64,000 nucleotides of DNA from Phoebastria nigripes (taxonomy: Eukaryota > Chordata > Aves > Procellariiformes > Diomedeidae), in assembly GCA_035582835.1 (NCBI GenBank), contig JAYKAV010001000.1, forward strand, positions 4,400,156-4,464,155, given 5' to 3'. This document shows positions 38,281-52,744 of this stretch, in pieces; within the stretch, counting starts at the first letter, position 1, and every line of letters starts with the position of its first letter. The notes under the pieces were generated by a model. It was given only the letters and a program-made list of their open reading frames with translations, was not told the DNA's origin and ran no database searches. Position numbers and translations under genes: made by a program.

Positions 38281-38984
38281 TTAAGGACTCCCTGGAACTG
38301 AGCTGAGGCCTGACTCTGGTGCTGCGTCTTGCCAAAATCTAGCTTCTGTCCCCGTTGCTGGAGAGAAGCTGCTTTGGCAGCACAGGACGCCGGATGCTCC
38401 TCCATGCAGAGGAGCTCTACAGGGGGACAAGCTGCCAGTAGAGGTTGAGTTACACGGTATGGCAAGCTGGATCCAGAGCTGGTGGGAGTCACTGGGAGAC
38501 TGTCAACGTAAAAGCACAATACTAAGTGATTGCTAATATTAATAATCACAATCATTCTCCTTCTCTAGAGCATTGTGATGTCTGAGGGAAACTAAGTGCT
38601 TTCAGTCATCTAGGAGTGTGTAATGGCTCAATAACGTATTCCCTGTTGTGACTTTTGGACTTTATGCAATGGCAATAAAAGTATAAAAGGTGTTTAATTA
38701 AAGGAAGAGGCCAATTTTATTGAACAAATGTACCAAATAAATAACGAAAAGTAGGACCATTAACACGTTGGTCCAACTTTTCAAGCACAATTTTCATTTT
38801 ACTATAGAAATTTAAAAACAAAACATCTGTCAATTAATGCAATTAATTTTTTATTAATGCAATTAGTTTTTATTTTTCTGGTGGCAATAGAGTATTAAAT
38901 AGGAGCTACCAACTGGATAGGAGAAAGGTGCTATTTAAACTGATACGGAAGGAGATGCTTTCTTGGCTAGAGCTTTGGACATTT

Positions 38985-39425
38985 GAACAAGGAAATTAAA
39001 TAATTAAAGCTCTGTTTAAAACAATATACCTACCTGGGAAGCATTAGCTTGTCACTGTGTAATGCATGCATCACTCTGCATGTGCATTATGTTTTAATAA
39101 TGCCTCCATCTTCCTCATAAGGCATATTGTCTTCTAATGCAACCCTCTCTAATAAGCCTGTCCTGACAGTCGTCATGCGATGCTGATTGCTTTCGGTGAG
39201 TTGCATATCCTGTAATTATTTTTCCTCTCCTATCAAGGTATAATATACCTCAGATTCTCTGTACATAGAAATGCACCTTCATATAGTATTATAATGTGCA
39301 TCGTTTTTTCATTTTTTTATCAGCATAATGAAATGATCCCCTTCCACCTCATGGAGTAGCATAATGCTTATTGATTTATTGCTGTACCTATTTATGTTGG
39401 CTTATCAGAAAGGTGCTTCCAATGC
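38985..39425. promoter_or_regulatory. Candidate conserved non-coding element
   Basis: The block is repeat-free and AT-rich with many ATTA/TAAT cores, and contains a palindromic ATGCATGCAT (39062-39071). No coding frame of note is present. It is called on texture only. Confidence 0.27.
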
Positions 39426-42025
39426 ATTAGCAAACCCCTGAAGTGCTTCTGGTAATAGGAAAAAGTGCCTGGGTAGCTGTAAATATAGGAAAGAAGGTTT
39501 GCAGTTTTATAAAACTTACAGCAGAAAATTCCACTTACGCTAAGATTGTACTGTGCTCAGCCAGGCTATCTTACAGCTAACCTTCTCCACAGGATGACTG
39601 CTTGCAGGAGAATTGAGTTTCTCTTTGGCCCTGGCCTGCTGCCTTTGGCAGCGTTTCCCAAATGTAGGCAGCAGTGCCCTCATTTTCTCACTTTGTTTAC
39701 CCTGCATTGAAACAATTTCTGTTAATGTGAAGAGGCAGAAGCTGCCAGATATTAATCCTACCTTGCAAAACGAGAATTAGACACTATAGTTGGGCATCAG
39801 TTTAAAGACTTTTCCAGAAGCTACATCAGTTTAGGGTTAGGAAACCATTACAATGTTGTAGCCCACCTACATACCTCCATGTATGTGCTGTCTGGGAGGA
39901 GGGGAAGCAAGCAAATCAACAAACAAGTCATTCCTACCATAAATCTCTTCTGATTGAACTTGAGAACAGCACAGTATGCTACAGAAGAATGAATAAACTG
40001 ATGATAATAACAGAAGATGATTACACTGTGATGGGCAATAGCAGCAAATAGGCCTTATCTTGCACTGTGAAATAGAAACTCCTGGCCAAACAAATAAGCC
40101 TAGATTCCCAAAGAGAGCATTTTCAGCAATCTATGGGCAATGACCCTCAAAATTGTGTATTCCAAAAAAATAATTATTTTCAGAAGTGCAGCCTTGGTCC
40201 TTAGTGCGGCTGAAAATAAGGTATTTGTGTTGCTCAATTGCACATGCAACCTATCATCAAATTTTCATCCCATTGCAAAATGCTGGTGTTCACAATTGGA
40301 TGCTGTTCAGGACCTGGTCACATATCAGCATGTATACTTTCTGCTCTTCCTTTGACCATCTACTTTTCCTTCTTCCTCTTCATTCAGATAAATAATGACT
40401 TTTTATAATCCAGAGAAGAGAATTTTAAACCCTTGAAAATGGATGGGGGACTTAACACTTTGAGGACTTACCTGAATAAGCTGTACTCCCACAGGTGTAC
40501 TCCACTTAGAGTGCACTCCGTTTGCTGTAGTATGTGGAGGATGGAGGACAAGCTGGTTTTGCTTTTTCACACAATCCCCAAATTTTGAACATGCATGCAC
40601 ACTTTTCTACCACTGGAAAAAAGAAATATTTTGACAAATACTTGTTTATTTTTGTAGAAGTACAAATATATGCGTAAAAAGCCAAGGGTGATATCAGTTG
40701 TGAGCTCCCCATACACATTATTTCAGCCTGAGTCAATGAAGCACTTGGGCAGGTATTTCACTTTCAGTAATGTTTAGATTATTCTGAATTGTTAGTTTAC
40801 TCACTCTTTGAATTTGGTGAGCTCTAGTACTCTTGGGTTTAAAAAGGTTTAAGTCTGTGCTTAAATTTAAGCATGTTTTGATTCTTTTCTCATAGGGGAT
40901 TGCCATCTATGATAATACTGACTATATTTGTCCTGAAAGAGCTTAAAAACTTACCTTTTTGTGTATCCTATTAGGAAGTATAAAACGTCTCTGCTCTATG
41001 TTTTTCTGCCCTTTAACAAAGTTCACTGAACTTTCATGAATGCAACTTATACCGAGTGCTTTATTCTATTAATGTAGGACAGTTAGTCATGAAACTTGTG
41101 GCTCTTTTTAATACGCCCAAAACCACCAGAACAGAGCAGATTGGCATGTAGATCATGCTTAAGTATGCTTGTGATCCATCAAGTAGGCGTTCCCTGCGTG
41201 TGTTGCTGAGGTAAACATCCTTAGAGCACAATGAATGTCACACAGAAAAGCAAAGTAAAATGGATAGTTTTAGTACTACGTTAGCTGCTAAGAGGCTGGT
41301 AGACCGTAGGAGAACAACGGTGACATAAATCTCAGGAGGATGATGAGATTCTGGCTCCCTTCCTCCATGTGCTCCTGAATGGGTGCATTGTACCCTCGTG
41401 TCCCCACCTAGGCTGGAGCTGCTCAAACTGGCAAAAGAGACTGCAGCAAGATCAGCTGGATGAGTATGGATACACAAGGAAGGGGAAGCTCTCCCAGACC
41501 CTATATCTACTAAGAATCAATCCAGCAACTGATCAGCATCCATTGTTTTCCAGACAGAAAAATAACTCCATAAATATAAGGAAGTATCACCCTTGTTCTC
41601 TACAGAGGTTTCACTAGAAACATTTCAGCTACAAAACTGTGAAATAATTAATTTTCTAGTTAAAAATGCGCTATCAATATCCATATGACAGTTCAGCTTG
41701 GGTGTTCCTTCCCCAGTTTGTAGCACATGCTGAAAAACTACCCTAAATGAGAAGATTGTTATTCCTTGGTAACTGAAGAAATGAAATAATTTATTCTAGC
41801 TGAGTATAATTTTCTTGAAAAGATATAAAAAAAATTGAAATAACTCCCAAGAATGTTTTACAACCATATCAGAAGAAAACATCAAAGAGCACTAATTCCA
41901 ACATTATGCTTGCATAAATCAGTGTGAAATATTAGTATTGCAGTGGATTTTTGTATCCTTTAAAAGTAATATGAAATATTGCCAAGAAATAAAGTAAAAT
42001 ATGCACCTAACCATATTGTTAATGC

Positions 42026-42040
42026 AATAATAATAATAAT
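42026..42040. repeat. (AAT)n microsatellite
   Basis: Five AAT repeats in AT-rich sequence. Confidence 0.9.
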
Positions 42041-42694
42041 TACTGATGGCTGTCAAAGGTACCTTTTGGCTCTAAAATCTCAAGTCAAATCTTTCTCCTT
42101 GTTGAGCGTTAGTAAATAATTGTTGCTGGACTGCCGGCTTATTTTGTACTAGTAAAGATCATAGAAATCTCCCTCTTATTGAAGATGCTGCATTAATTAC
42201 CATTTAGCAGTGCATACTTATCTTTCTAACCACAGATTTAGTAGCTGGTGTTTTTGCTTACCCAGTGATAAAGGTTGAAAGGAGTGCTTGCAGGATCGGT
42301 CATGAAATAACCACATGGAGTGTCTTAGGACTTTTAAAACTGGGAGCAGGGGTTGTGTAATGTTTTGATTTGTCTGCATGTACTTAAAGCTAACCATTTT
42401 CTAAAACTCAAACTCAGAAATCAGTTGAGCTAGTTTCCAACTAACTGTATTTTACGCTGTGCAGTTTTGGAGCGCACCTTTACATTTACTTAAGGGGGAA
42501 AAAGAGGGGAGTGATCTTGTGAGATCTGGGGTAAAGTAAGCCTGGCTTCAGTTTTGAGTTTTGCTGTCTTGCTCTTGTGCAGTTGCATTTTGTAACGTTA
42601 GTTCCTGTTTGTGAAAGCTGGTCATTATCCTTCGGTTTTTCCCTGTAAATTTGTTTAAAACTGACTTCTTCCAAGAAAACCCTTTCTGTCATTT

Positions 42695-43300
42695 ATTCAT
42701 ATTTTAGGAAAACACAGGATACAAAATAATTATTAAAGAGAAAATTACGTTTGATATGCACATGGAGTTACCAGTTTATTAAATACATCTTATTGTGTGT
42801 ACTGGTAAATACATATAAATTTAAATGTCTTGAGACACATAGAAATACATGGAGTTTAAAATGTAAAGCTGCATGATAAAATTCTAAGTAGTACATATTT
42901 ATCACAAAGCAATTAAATATCTTGGTTTGTTTATTCCAAATTAACTTGGCACATTAATTTAACATGAAAAGAGTGATTTAATGAAATCTTCAGAGAATTA
43001 GTATCTGCCCTTTGAATAAGTTATCTAAAATGCCATTTTATTATGCAAAGCTATGTAAAATAAATTGCATTTAAGCAGTGGTTCAGAAAGTAGCTTATCN
43101 TAACCTGATGTTCATAAAGAAATGACATAAAAGATCTGGGGATCACTGCTTTGCTTTCAAGATGGGAAAAATTAAGCAGAAATAGTCTTTCATTTGAAAA
43201 TAGCTAATTTGATATGGAGATAATTATCTTGGTACTTTGAAATGTGATTAATTATAGCCAGGAAAAAAACCTACAGGGAACAATGAAAACAAAATCTAAA
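42695..43300. promoter_or_regulatory. Candidate conserved non-coding element
   Basis: This long AT-rich, repeat-free block contains ATGCAAAG (43043-43050, POU-like), many ATTA homeodomain cores and a perfect 12-bp palindrome AGATAATTATCT (43218-43229), which is two head-to-head GATA sites. The motif mix resembles vertebrate enhancers. Conservation is untested. Confidence 0.33.
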
Positions 43301-43420
43301 TGTGGGAGCATGACTGTGGACTGTCATGTGCGTGATTCATGTGACATAGCAGCTCTGATTTTTTTCAAGAGGGTAGCAATCCTCTTGTAAAGATATGCAA
43401 CCATGTCCTCAAACGAGAAG

Positions 43421-43454
43421 TTCCTATTTGCACACGAAATTCCTATTTGCACAC
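43421..43454. repeat. 15-bp direct repeat, period 19 bp
   Basis: TTCCTATTTGCACAC occurs at 43421-43435 and 43440-43454, separated by four bases. No other copies were noticed nearby. Confidence 0.9.
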
Positions 43455-45147
43455 ATATTCACCCCTCAGTATAAGAGAGCAACAGGAGCAGTGCTTGTGT
43501 TAAATGCTTTTCTAACTGTATGTATGCATGTGCATAGACAGACACGCGCACATGCACACAAACTATAGTTGGTACCAAACTTAATGTAAATCCAAGATAC
43601 TCTTGTTTTGTCCATGGGTAATCATACTGTACTTCTAGCAAGATTGGTGCATTGGTTCCAATAAAGCGATGCAGAAAGGCTACCCAAGCAAGTTACTCTC
43701 TACCAAATAAAGAAAAATACCGTTCTCCCAATTTCATTTGGTAATTCATTTGAAATATGAGGACTGGTAGTATTGAGCAGCTAACATTATTCTACACGGA
43801 TCAAAGTCCTATTCAGTGTTTGGCTTCCTTTTAACTAAACTTAATAAACTGCTCTCTTCACTACTGTTTTCTGATAGTGACAGCCACAAGCAGTTCCTAT
43901 ATTGTGCTGTGCTTTGTTTTTGCTTTATTTTTTAAGNATTTCTCAGTATTTGCCATAAACCATAGATGCAAACCAGCGATCATTCTCCTCAGGTGTGGTG
44001 ACAGATAAATGCAAAAGTACACACAAAGAAGAGAAACCAACNTGGATTATTTAGTACTTTTCATAGCAAAGGCAGTTCTTCAGAACTGATCAGGGAGAGG
44101 AGGTCTCGAAGTCTGGCTGTCATTATCCACTTATGCACAGCTCACAGTGATATGCATGGCTTTCCATTTAAGCAAATACTCTTACATTCTTATTTTATGG
44201 AAAATAGTAAATAGGATTATGGTTTTATAGTTAGTGCGTTATACAAAGCTCTATACCTTTTTCCAAAGGATCTGACCATTCTAAATGTTCATTATAGAAT
44301 ATTGGACAATAAATGGATTATTAGTCATTTGTGTTATTGACAGTTTTGCATTCTGTCAGACTGGCTTTTGAACAGGCAATGGTGTGTTTTCTATTACATT
44401 TTAGCCTATCATCTCAAAACTGCATGCTGAGATTGGTTTCATTGAATAATTGCATTCTTTAAGTTACTTTATCAGTTTGGGGTTTTTTTAAATGGAGTTG
44501 GTTAAGGCTTTTGTTTTGTATACATACATAATTTATTGTCTAATGTGTTTGTACATAATAATGTAGAATATGGCTTCTAGGCTCTGACCAGCTTGGCTTA
44601 GCTCTGTGCTCCACTACAATCTGCTGGAGCTAACGGGGAGACAGGAAGCCTAAACCATCACACTGGGAAGGAAATTATGACTCCAGGTTTGGATTCAAGG
44701 CTCACAGCTTCGTGATGATGGATGCCTTAATATTTGCAGCTTAAGCCAATTTCTCGGGGGACCCTGGCTTTCTAGTATGAGGCTTCCAGACATTTTATAC
44801 TCCCAGCTTGATATCTGGCAGTTTAGAAACATTGGATTCCTCACCAGCTGAGCCTCTGTATCTTTAGGAATTTGTAAATGCTGATGTGTTGATGTGTAAT
44901 TTCCCATGTTGATGAATAACCACTTGTTTCAACCAGCAATAGGCCAAAGCTCCTGAAATATGGTCTAGCCAGCTCTCCCCTTCCTGCTCTGTCACGCTGC
45001 ACGTTACCTGGAGCTGTGATTCTCAGCAGAGAAAAGGTGTCTGGAAGCAAATGCACCATGATAGAAGTGAAGGAAGATGAAAACTCAAGTAGAGAAAGAT
45101 AATTCTGTAAGCCCTTTGAGATGAAATCAAGAGTTTTCTTCATAAGT

Positions 45148-45157
45148 GGGGGGGGGG
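45148..45157. repeat. Poly-G tract (10)
   Basis: Ten consecutive G residues in non-coding sequence. Confidence 0.9.
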
Positions 45158-46886
45158 AGTCAGCAAAGGAATGAATAGGAGGGATGATGGGATGGGCCCA
45201 GGAAGAGGACTTTTACAGTGGTGTGTGACTAGACCAAATGAGGGAAAGGATAAAGCAATTAGGGAGCAGATTAGACTCATTGCTAGAGTCAACTTGGTTA
45301 CACAAAGGTAGATTGAAATGGGCTGCTAAATTCCTTACTTGCCACCTGGAAGCTGGATATTAAGTCTAAATATCTGGTAATTCCTATTAATTGTTGCGGA
45401 AATCATCAATAATTCCATAGCAGTTTTGAAATTAATAGGGAAGAAAATTGTGGATTGGAAATAGTGTTTCTTCCCTAGTGAAACCATTTCTGTTATTTAG
45501 TCCGGGTGAGCTGGGTGTACATAAATGACAGAATTTCCTAGACCACCTCTGCAGAGTTAGGCTTCCTCACAACGTGTTAGGTATGCAAAGCATGAAAAAA
45601 ATCTTACTGCCTTTTTCATCTATTAAACTGATATCATTGTTTCTGGGTGCAAGGAAAACTAATGTCATTTTAAAACTGTAGTTTATTTGTTTGTACCTGG
45701 TAAAACCATGGTAAATGCAGATGGATTAATTAGGTAGAGACTGTTACCTGACTTTATATTCCTCTTTAATTTTACGTAGTTGTACTGAACTGAGACATCT
45801 CTCTCAAAACTGCTCTAGTTTATATGACTCAGCTTACCATTTCTATGTTCTCATCAAAGCACACGAACAATCTCATTTGCCTTTTTTTTTCTTTTTAGTA
45901 ATACAAGCAACATCCTTTCTCACTTAGTTTTAGTTTTAATCAAAAAAGGAAAAAAAATCTGGTACTGTAGAAAAGAAGTTGACACTGCAATATCTGGGAA
46001 TGAAATGCACGCTGTAAAAAGTGTAAAGCAAAAGATTTGTATTTAAATACCAGGGAAGATCTAAATATTTTGGATAGAAGACGGGCTGTCCAAATGACAC
46101 TGGCAGCTCCTCTAGTATCAAAGCATTAGAAAGAAGCTAAAGCAGCTTAAAAGCCAGCCTAGTATCCTCAAGCCCTTGGGCTGCAAGTTCTCTGGGCTGT
46201 ACAGAGCGCTCTTAAGTGTGTGTAACTAATTTAAATTGCCATGTGCTCATACAGCAATAGCCTTTCACCTTTTTATTATGTTCTACTCCGTGTCACTTGT
46301 ACCTTCTGACGTATCCCACAGTGACAACTTTTTAAAGTTTCCCATGAGAACCCTACTGAAGTTTAGTGAAGGACATGAATCGCCTGTCACCACGACATTG
46401 GGGAGCTGCACACCAAAAATTCTCCAGGGCAGGGAAATGTCTTTTTATTTTAATTACTGCTTAAAGTTCCTTAGACAAGCTGATACATAATAATCATGCT
46501 CACTGGCTTTCCTGTTTTGTATTTAATATGGCATGGAAAAATTTATTGCTCCAACTTTCAGGGCAGTGGGGGTCTTTGCCTGTCTCCCTCATTAGCTTCC
46601 ATTTCATATTACCTTGCTTCATTCTGGGTACCAGCACACTTGCTTCCAGCACAGCTCCACAGCTTCTTTCCAAGCCCCAGAGGCCACATGCCTCCTGCAC
46701 GGGGCTGATGTGGAGCAGCAAGGAACTCTGTTGCCCCCCTTGTCGGCTCCCCTCCAGCACGAAATCCACCCTCTGCGCTTAGAGGGCAGCTGAGGCTGTC
46801 ACATCAACTACCTTTACAAATTAACTGCATAGCTACTGTTGGTTTCATCTGCTTGTTTTCCATAACATTACTGTTTTCATCTTTTC

Positions 46887-46913
46887 TTTTTTTTTTTTTT
46901 TTTTCCCCCCCCC
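46887..46913. repeat. Poly-T/poly-C tract (T18 C9)
   Basis: Eighteen T residues are followed directly by nine C residues. On the minus strand this gives a lysine run in two chance frames of 64 and 100 residues. Confidence 0.95.
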
Positions 46914-47109
46914 AAATTTTCTTTATGAGAGCAAATCCAATTGAGGATTTGCAGGCAGCGAGATGATGATCCCAGAGCTGAGCATGTTGACAGAGCTTGT
47001 TCACTAAGAGAGCAGTGTGCCATGCTGCTACTGTGTATATAAGCCGTGATGCACCTACAAAAAAGCACCAAGCCCCTCGGTTACATCCTCGTAATTCATA
47101 TTCCATCTG

Positions 47110-47600
47110 TGAACTAGGGAAGAGGATGCTGTGTTTCTAACCTACTTTGTTATTCTCTTCAGTAGGTCTAATATTTGCAGAAATGCTCAATTAGAGATAA
47201 ATCTTTTCTAATTCCTTTGGATTTCGTTGTAATAGTGTTAATCATGATGAATTCTTTCAGTACTTAAGAAAATCAATTGTCAATTAGCTTTTATGGGGAA
47301 TTATACATTGTGGTTAGTCATCAGTTGGGCATTATGGCTTTATTTGACAACTGTGTTATTAAAACATACAGTAATTTGCTTTTATTATAATCTATCTAAA
47401 AGCCACCACAAGTTTCAAAAATTATGTGAGCTTTGGAATTATAATTAGAGCATGTTTTATTAGGAATTGTTTTATAATGCAGTGTTACTGTTCAGAATTA
47501 ATTATTTTGTGTGAAGAAAATTTAATTAATATATTATTTACAGGAACCAGATAGCTTACCTATTTTTTTTGTAAACGCTTAAAGAATAACAACTGTATTA
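47110..47600. promoter_or_regulatory. Candidate conserved non-coding element
   Basis: The block is AT-rich and repeat-free, with dense TAATTA-type sites (for example TTTAATTAAT at 47521-47530 and GAATTAATTATTTTG near 47495). No long open frame occurs. It is called on texture only. Confidence 0.28.
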
Positions 47601-50600
47601 ACAAGATTTAAATAAGTAGATAATCATTCTAAGGTAAATAGGCTTGATTAAATAATGAAGGGTTTAAAAAAATACTTTTCAAAACACTGGACCAGTTCCT
47701 ACAAATTTGTATTCAGATGAAGTCTTGTTCCCACTTAATTTGGAGGTTGGTGCTGTACTGCGGGATTGGTCCAAAGTTTATTGAATCATTTTCATAAGCA
47801 ACTTCTATAATACATTGACCTAACTTAGCTAATTCTGTAATGAAATGGTGCATCAGTATGTAATGTTAGCAACAAATGTTATTAAGCAAATGAGCATATT
47901 ATTTTCTAGCTACTTTGACTAAAGGCTACACGTTGGCTATAGTTGTGACAGCCTCTGTTTAAAAAGGAGTACTTTGAAGACATTAAAGTAAACCATGATG
48001 GATACAAGCCGATCTCATTACTGCAGTTAAAATTGGGAAAAATTCAGAGAAGTCTGTGGTATTTCTGATACTACTGCCTGTGGTACTTGGGATAGCAGGG
48101 ATCAGAACACTATCCAAGGAGCACAGTAAAAATGAAGAATTGATGCAAACCTAAATAGTATCTTATGCTGAGATATTCTTCCTAGCTGTTGGATATATCA
48201 AAGACCATCCTTATCTTGCCCAGAGATATTTATTGACCATAGCTTTCATTACAGAGCAGCCAAGTACCAATAATCTAAAATATATGCAAGTTTTAAAAGT
48301 CTATATTCAAGTTTTAAACCTTTTTGCTTATGAGGAATGTTCTTACTGGTCTTTTCCTGTCTCATTTGGGAGATGAAATGTGAGCTATATATTTGCTCTG
48401 CAAGTGGCTTGGCTCTAAGGGAGCCATTACAGTTGCTTTTCAAACCTCTGGATTCAGCGTATCTTAGAATTATTGTGTTCTTCTATTCAGAGGAGTATTT
48501 TAGCGTAGGTGGTACAGTGTGAAATCAGTCTGTATAAACCTTAGCTCTGTAAACATTTTTACGCTGAAATCTTCTCTACAGTAATAATAATAACAATAAC
48601 ATTACCAGTAACTGTCACGCACTATATATAGGGTACTTTATTCAAAGAGCCCTAAATAAATCTGTAGAAGTCTGTTGCTTCATCTCAGATATCATAAAAT
48701 GAAGGGCAGATTATTGCCACTGAGAAAGATAATTACCAGCGCCACTGAGCTCCTTGCTCTCCTCNGAGCTTAAGAAATACTGTATGGGGTCATGGCTGGC
48801 CCACCCTATCTACAGCATCAACCAGTAGCAAATACTTTGGAAAAAGCACAAGAAACATGCAAGCCTAGAGTTGTCCTTCCTCTGAGTTTACAGTCCCAGT
48901 TTCCAGCAGTCATCTGCTGTAGGCTTCTCTTGAATCAGAGACTGAGCCTGGAGCATTGTGTTCAAAAGCCACAGATGGACCTTCCTCTGTGAATTTTCTA
49001 TTCCACTTGTTAAACTACCTGTATTTTTCTGCCTTCCCCACATTCTGAAGCAATGATATCGTGTGTAATCTGTATTTCCTTTCTTTTGCTTTACATTTGT
49101 TGTTTGATGATTTCTCTGCATGCTTTTTATTCCTTCTTTGCCCTTTTATTTGTTGTTAATTTTGGAGATGATCTGAATGGTGCATTGGAAAGATTTAACT
49201 GGTAGCTGAACAGTGTCTGTGTTATGGCAGATATGTTTCATCCTGAAAGCAGAAAATTCTCCTTTGCTCCTTTAAGTGTATCTTTAAAAGAGCATAACTT
49301 TCATGTTAGTCAGGTTCCTGTGCAATCGTAGAGCTGTAAAATGCTTCCTGAGCATCTTCCCACCCGCTTATTCTCCTTCTCTGTGTGGGGAGACTCATCC
49401 AAATACAATTTACAAGCTGAGAAAGGGGATGGTGTTAAATAGTACGCTGGCAGAAGATGTAGCCTACTTCTAATATATATTCTTAAGATTTCTGTCAATT
49501 ACTCTTCTTGCTATACTCTTCTCCTCTGATTAGTACTGCATGAAACATGAGTTTAAAAGAATTTAAATTCAGGTCAATCACTGATCAAACATATTGGCCC
49601 AGTGGGAGGTTGGTGCAAGTCTACGAAGAATCTGCAGAGCGCATGAACCACTACAACCTGTATATTGAGCTGGCTAGTGGTGGACTACATCACCTTAATC
49701 AGTTTTTCAAGTTACCCATGCTGTTCTGCAAGGAATTGTATTCTGAGTATTGCCATTCCTTATCAGACAGTGTCATTCTGCTGGGGTTAAAATGGTCATG
49801 GGGGAAAGGACAAGAGCTTCTCTACAGTACCTAGAGTCGTGTCTAAATAGTAGATAGATCATACCTAAATTACCTTTCACAGCTGAAAGAAAATGTGACT
49901 GTAAACCAACACATCTGAAAAATATTATTTACAAGTATAACCATTTGGCAGAATGAGTTGGATATATCAAAGATTAGTACATAAATGAAACAGAAATAAA
50001 TTATGCTGCATATGGAGGGGGTTCTGTGGTTACACTGAAGGCCGTTACTGCGGAGTCAGAGATTGCAGACGAGTGAGTGACAAGCTAATCTTGGCCTAAA
50101 TAAAATATGAACCAAGAATAATGAAAACACTGAGACTTATGTTCTCACAGAGTGAGTTGGAAGAGTTTTATCAAAAACTACAATTAGTTGTCAAAAACAT
50201 CCCTAAGCCATGACTTTCTTGTGTAGCTTAAAGACTTCAAAGCAGTGTGTCATTCAGGAATACGCACTGCAGTGCAACTGGGATGCAGCTTAGAAGATAA
50301 TGGTAATAGCAGTCTTGAAGATCCTTAGATGAAAGTGGTTTTATAAACATTAGTTAAATGAGTTGCTAAAGATAATTCTAGTCAAGGACTTCAGTATTAT
50401 TTAATTGTTGTAATTTATTTCAAAATAGAAATATCAACAGATAGATGTAGATGTTTCCAAAAGCTGCACAGGAAACAAGAATGGCTTTGCAACTAAGACT
50501 AAAGAATATACGATAGAGACCAAATATGTGCAATGTTTGGATTTTTTTTTCTGTTGTGAAGAACAAACTGATACTGATAAAACTAATTACAGAAGAAAAT

Positions 50601-52665
50601 GGAGAAAACTGTTTTGTATTGTCCAAACAAATACAAATCAACTAAAAAACATTCCCTTAAAGCTCACTTGGGTAAAGACAGTGAAAAAGCAGCACACAAG
50701 AAGCTGCCAAAAATGTTAATAGATTATATCTCACCTGGGAGAAACATACTGATGATAGACTACCAATGAATGAAAGACAGCTAAAAACCACAAAATGAGG
50801 CAATTTCTGCTGCCTCTGAGCTTTGTGGAAGGGAAATGGAAGGGAAAATGGCTTAAATATCATGAACATGATGGGAAGAAATGCAGTTACAGATTCAAGA
50901 GATTTTTCTTCTCAGGTTGCTAAATCTTCTCCACCAAAGGTACAGAGATTGTGATTCTGGTCATGCTGTTATACAGGCGGGCTTTGGCAATCAGGAAATT
51001 GCAATTCATCACTCTTCATGGTGCATTTATTTTGCCACTTAAGATTGAAGCCCCACAGCACCATTCAGTTTACTACATAAAATGAGACAGATTTAGGCTA
51101 CCATTGTACCTGTAGGATGATATACCTACTCCTGTGTGCTATATGCTTTGATTGCAACAACCTATTTCATGCTGACTCTAGATCTCTCTGAAGATATTTA
51201 TGCTTCCTTTGTAGGAGAATACTGGATTAATTAAGACAATAATTATTTCTAGACTGATGGGCTCTGGACATAAAGCCTACCTAATCCATAACCACATGCT
51301 AAACCATGACTCCATGATTTTATTACTAACCTTCCAGAATTCTTTTAACCTACCCAGTTGATCAATCCTTGTGTTTTTCACTGAGGTTACAAGTGCAACT
51401 GAAGTGAAGGGCCCAGAGTTTGTAAGTACGCTCACAGTGCAGAGCCCATGGAGCGTCCCTCCTTGTCTACGAGAGAAGCTGATGGATGTGGTACCTACTG
51501 CAGAGCAGGTGACCTGCTGGCATAAGTGGAAGAATGTTTGCCTTGGAAATGAAATGAACTGAAAAGGTAGAGAGGAGAAAAAATTCGGAAGATAAATAGC
51601 ACTGGCAATGGCAACCTTTAGTGACCTCAGCGGAGCAGTCTAGAGATGACAAGAAATTCAGGCTGAAAAAGGTTGATGATTTATAGACTGTATGTAAGAA
51701 TGGCCCATATCTATTGATATGAATTATAAGTAAGGACAGATTATCTGTCAAAATAGGAAACTGTCTTCAAAAACAAATGTTTCTGAAAAATGATTGGCAC
51801 AAGGTGAGAAGATCTTTGTCACATTCAATTAAATGAAATGATCACGAACAACTCTTCCAGTAGGTTAAGAAAAGTGAGCAGGACAAGCTGAGTGGCACCG
51901 TGATTATGGCCAAAAAAAAAAATTATTGGATGAATGTCCAACCTTCCAAAAGCTGATATAGAAAATACCCTAGTAAAGATTAAATTATTCCATTCTAAGA
52001 GTCTGACATATACTCATTTGCATGTACAAATATATATATATGTATAGGTAGGTTTTTTCTTTTCTTGTACCATAATGCAAGAGTTTGACTATCAGACATA
52101 CAATGTCAGATATGCCTTAGGAGCTAATAGCAATGTTTTATTTAGTTAGAAGCAACACAAATGTTTTGAAGCAGTTATTCATCTTTCTAATCAGTGTCAA
52201 GTACAGTGGCTAAGACAGAGATATCTTTATTTTGTACTGTAGTCTGAACCAGAGGTAGTAAAAGAACTGGAGAGAAGAGTAAATAGTGGCTTCTGCTTGT
52301 GGAAACGTTAAAGTCCAAATAAAAACATCTAAATCAAAGCATATCACAAGTGTAAAAAGACAATCATATTGACCTAAATATGCAGTCTTTTTATCAGGCA
52401 GTCAAAACGGATGTTACAGGGAAAGAATAATTGCTAGGTCAAAATTTGTCATGCCACTATAGGTACTTCAGTGGGAAATCCAGCCACATCTAGTTGTGTG
52501 TGTTAAATTCTAGCTTGCACAAAACCTCAATGTACTTCGGGCCTTTGGGATATAAACAATTCCAGGCAAACTGCTAGAAAAGCTGCTGAAACTCTTGATA
52601 CTTTAGTACTTAATTCAAAATTACAGTTCAGTTGGAACTGAAAATAGAGGGAAAAACCCTGCTAT

Positions 52666-52744
52666 AGCCTGTCACAACTGACAGGCTGTTCTGTATGTAG
52701 GGGTGACGTCCTACAGGTGACATTTCAGACTGACATCTGAAATG
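52666..52744. repeat. Cluster of three consecutive perfect hairpins
   Basis: Stem 1 is AGCCTGTCA/TGACAGGCT (52666-52674 with 52679-52687, 4-nt loop). Stem 2 is TGTAGG/CCTACA (52696-52701 with 52710-52715, 8-nt loop that contains TGACGT, a half CRE). Stem 3 is CATTTCAGA/TCTGAAATG (52721-52729 with 52736-52744, 6-nt loop). All pairings are perfect. No gene is nearby. Confidence 0.85.

Noticed and set aside
49547..49834. 95-residue plus-strand frame
   Set aside because: Amino-acid composition looks ordinary, but I recognise no family and see no splice-site or start context.
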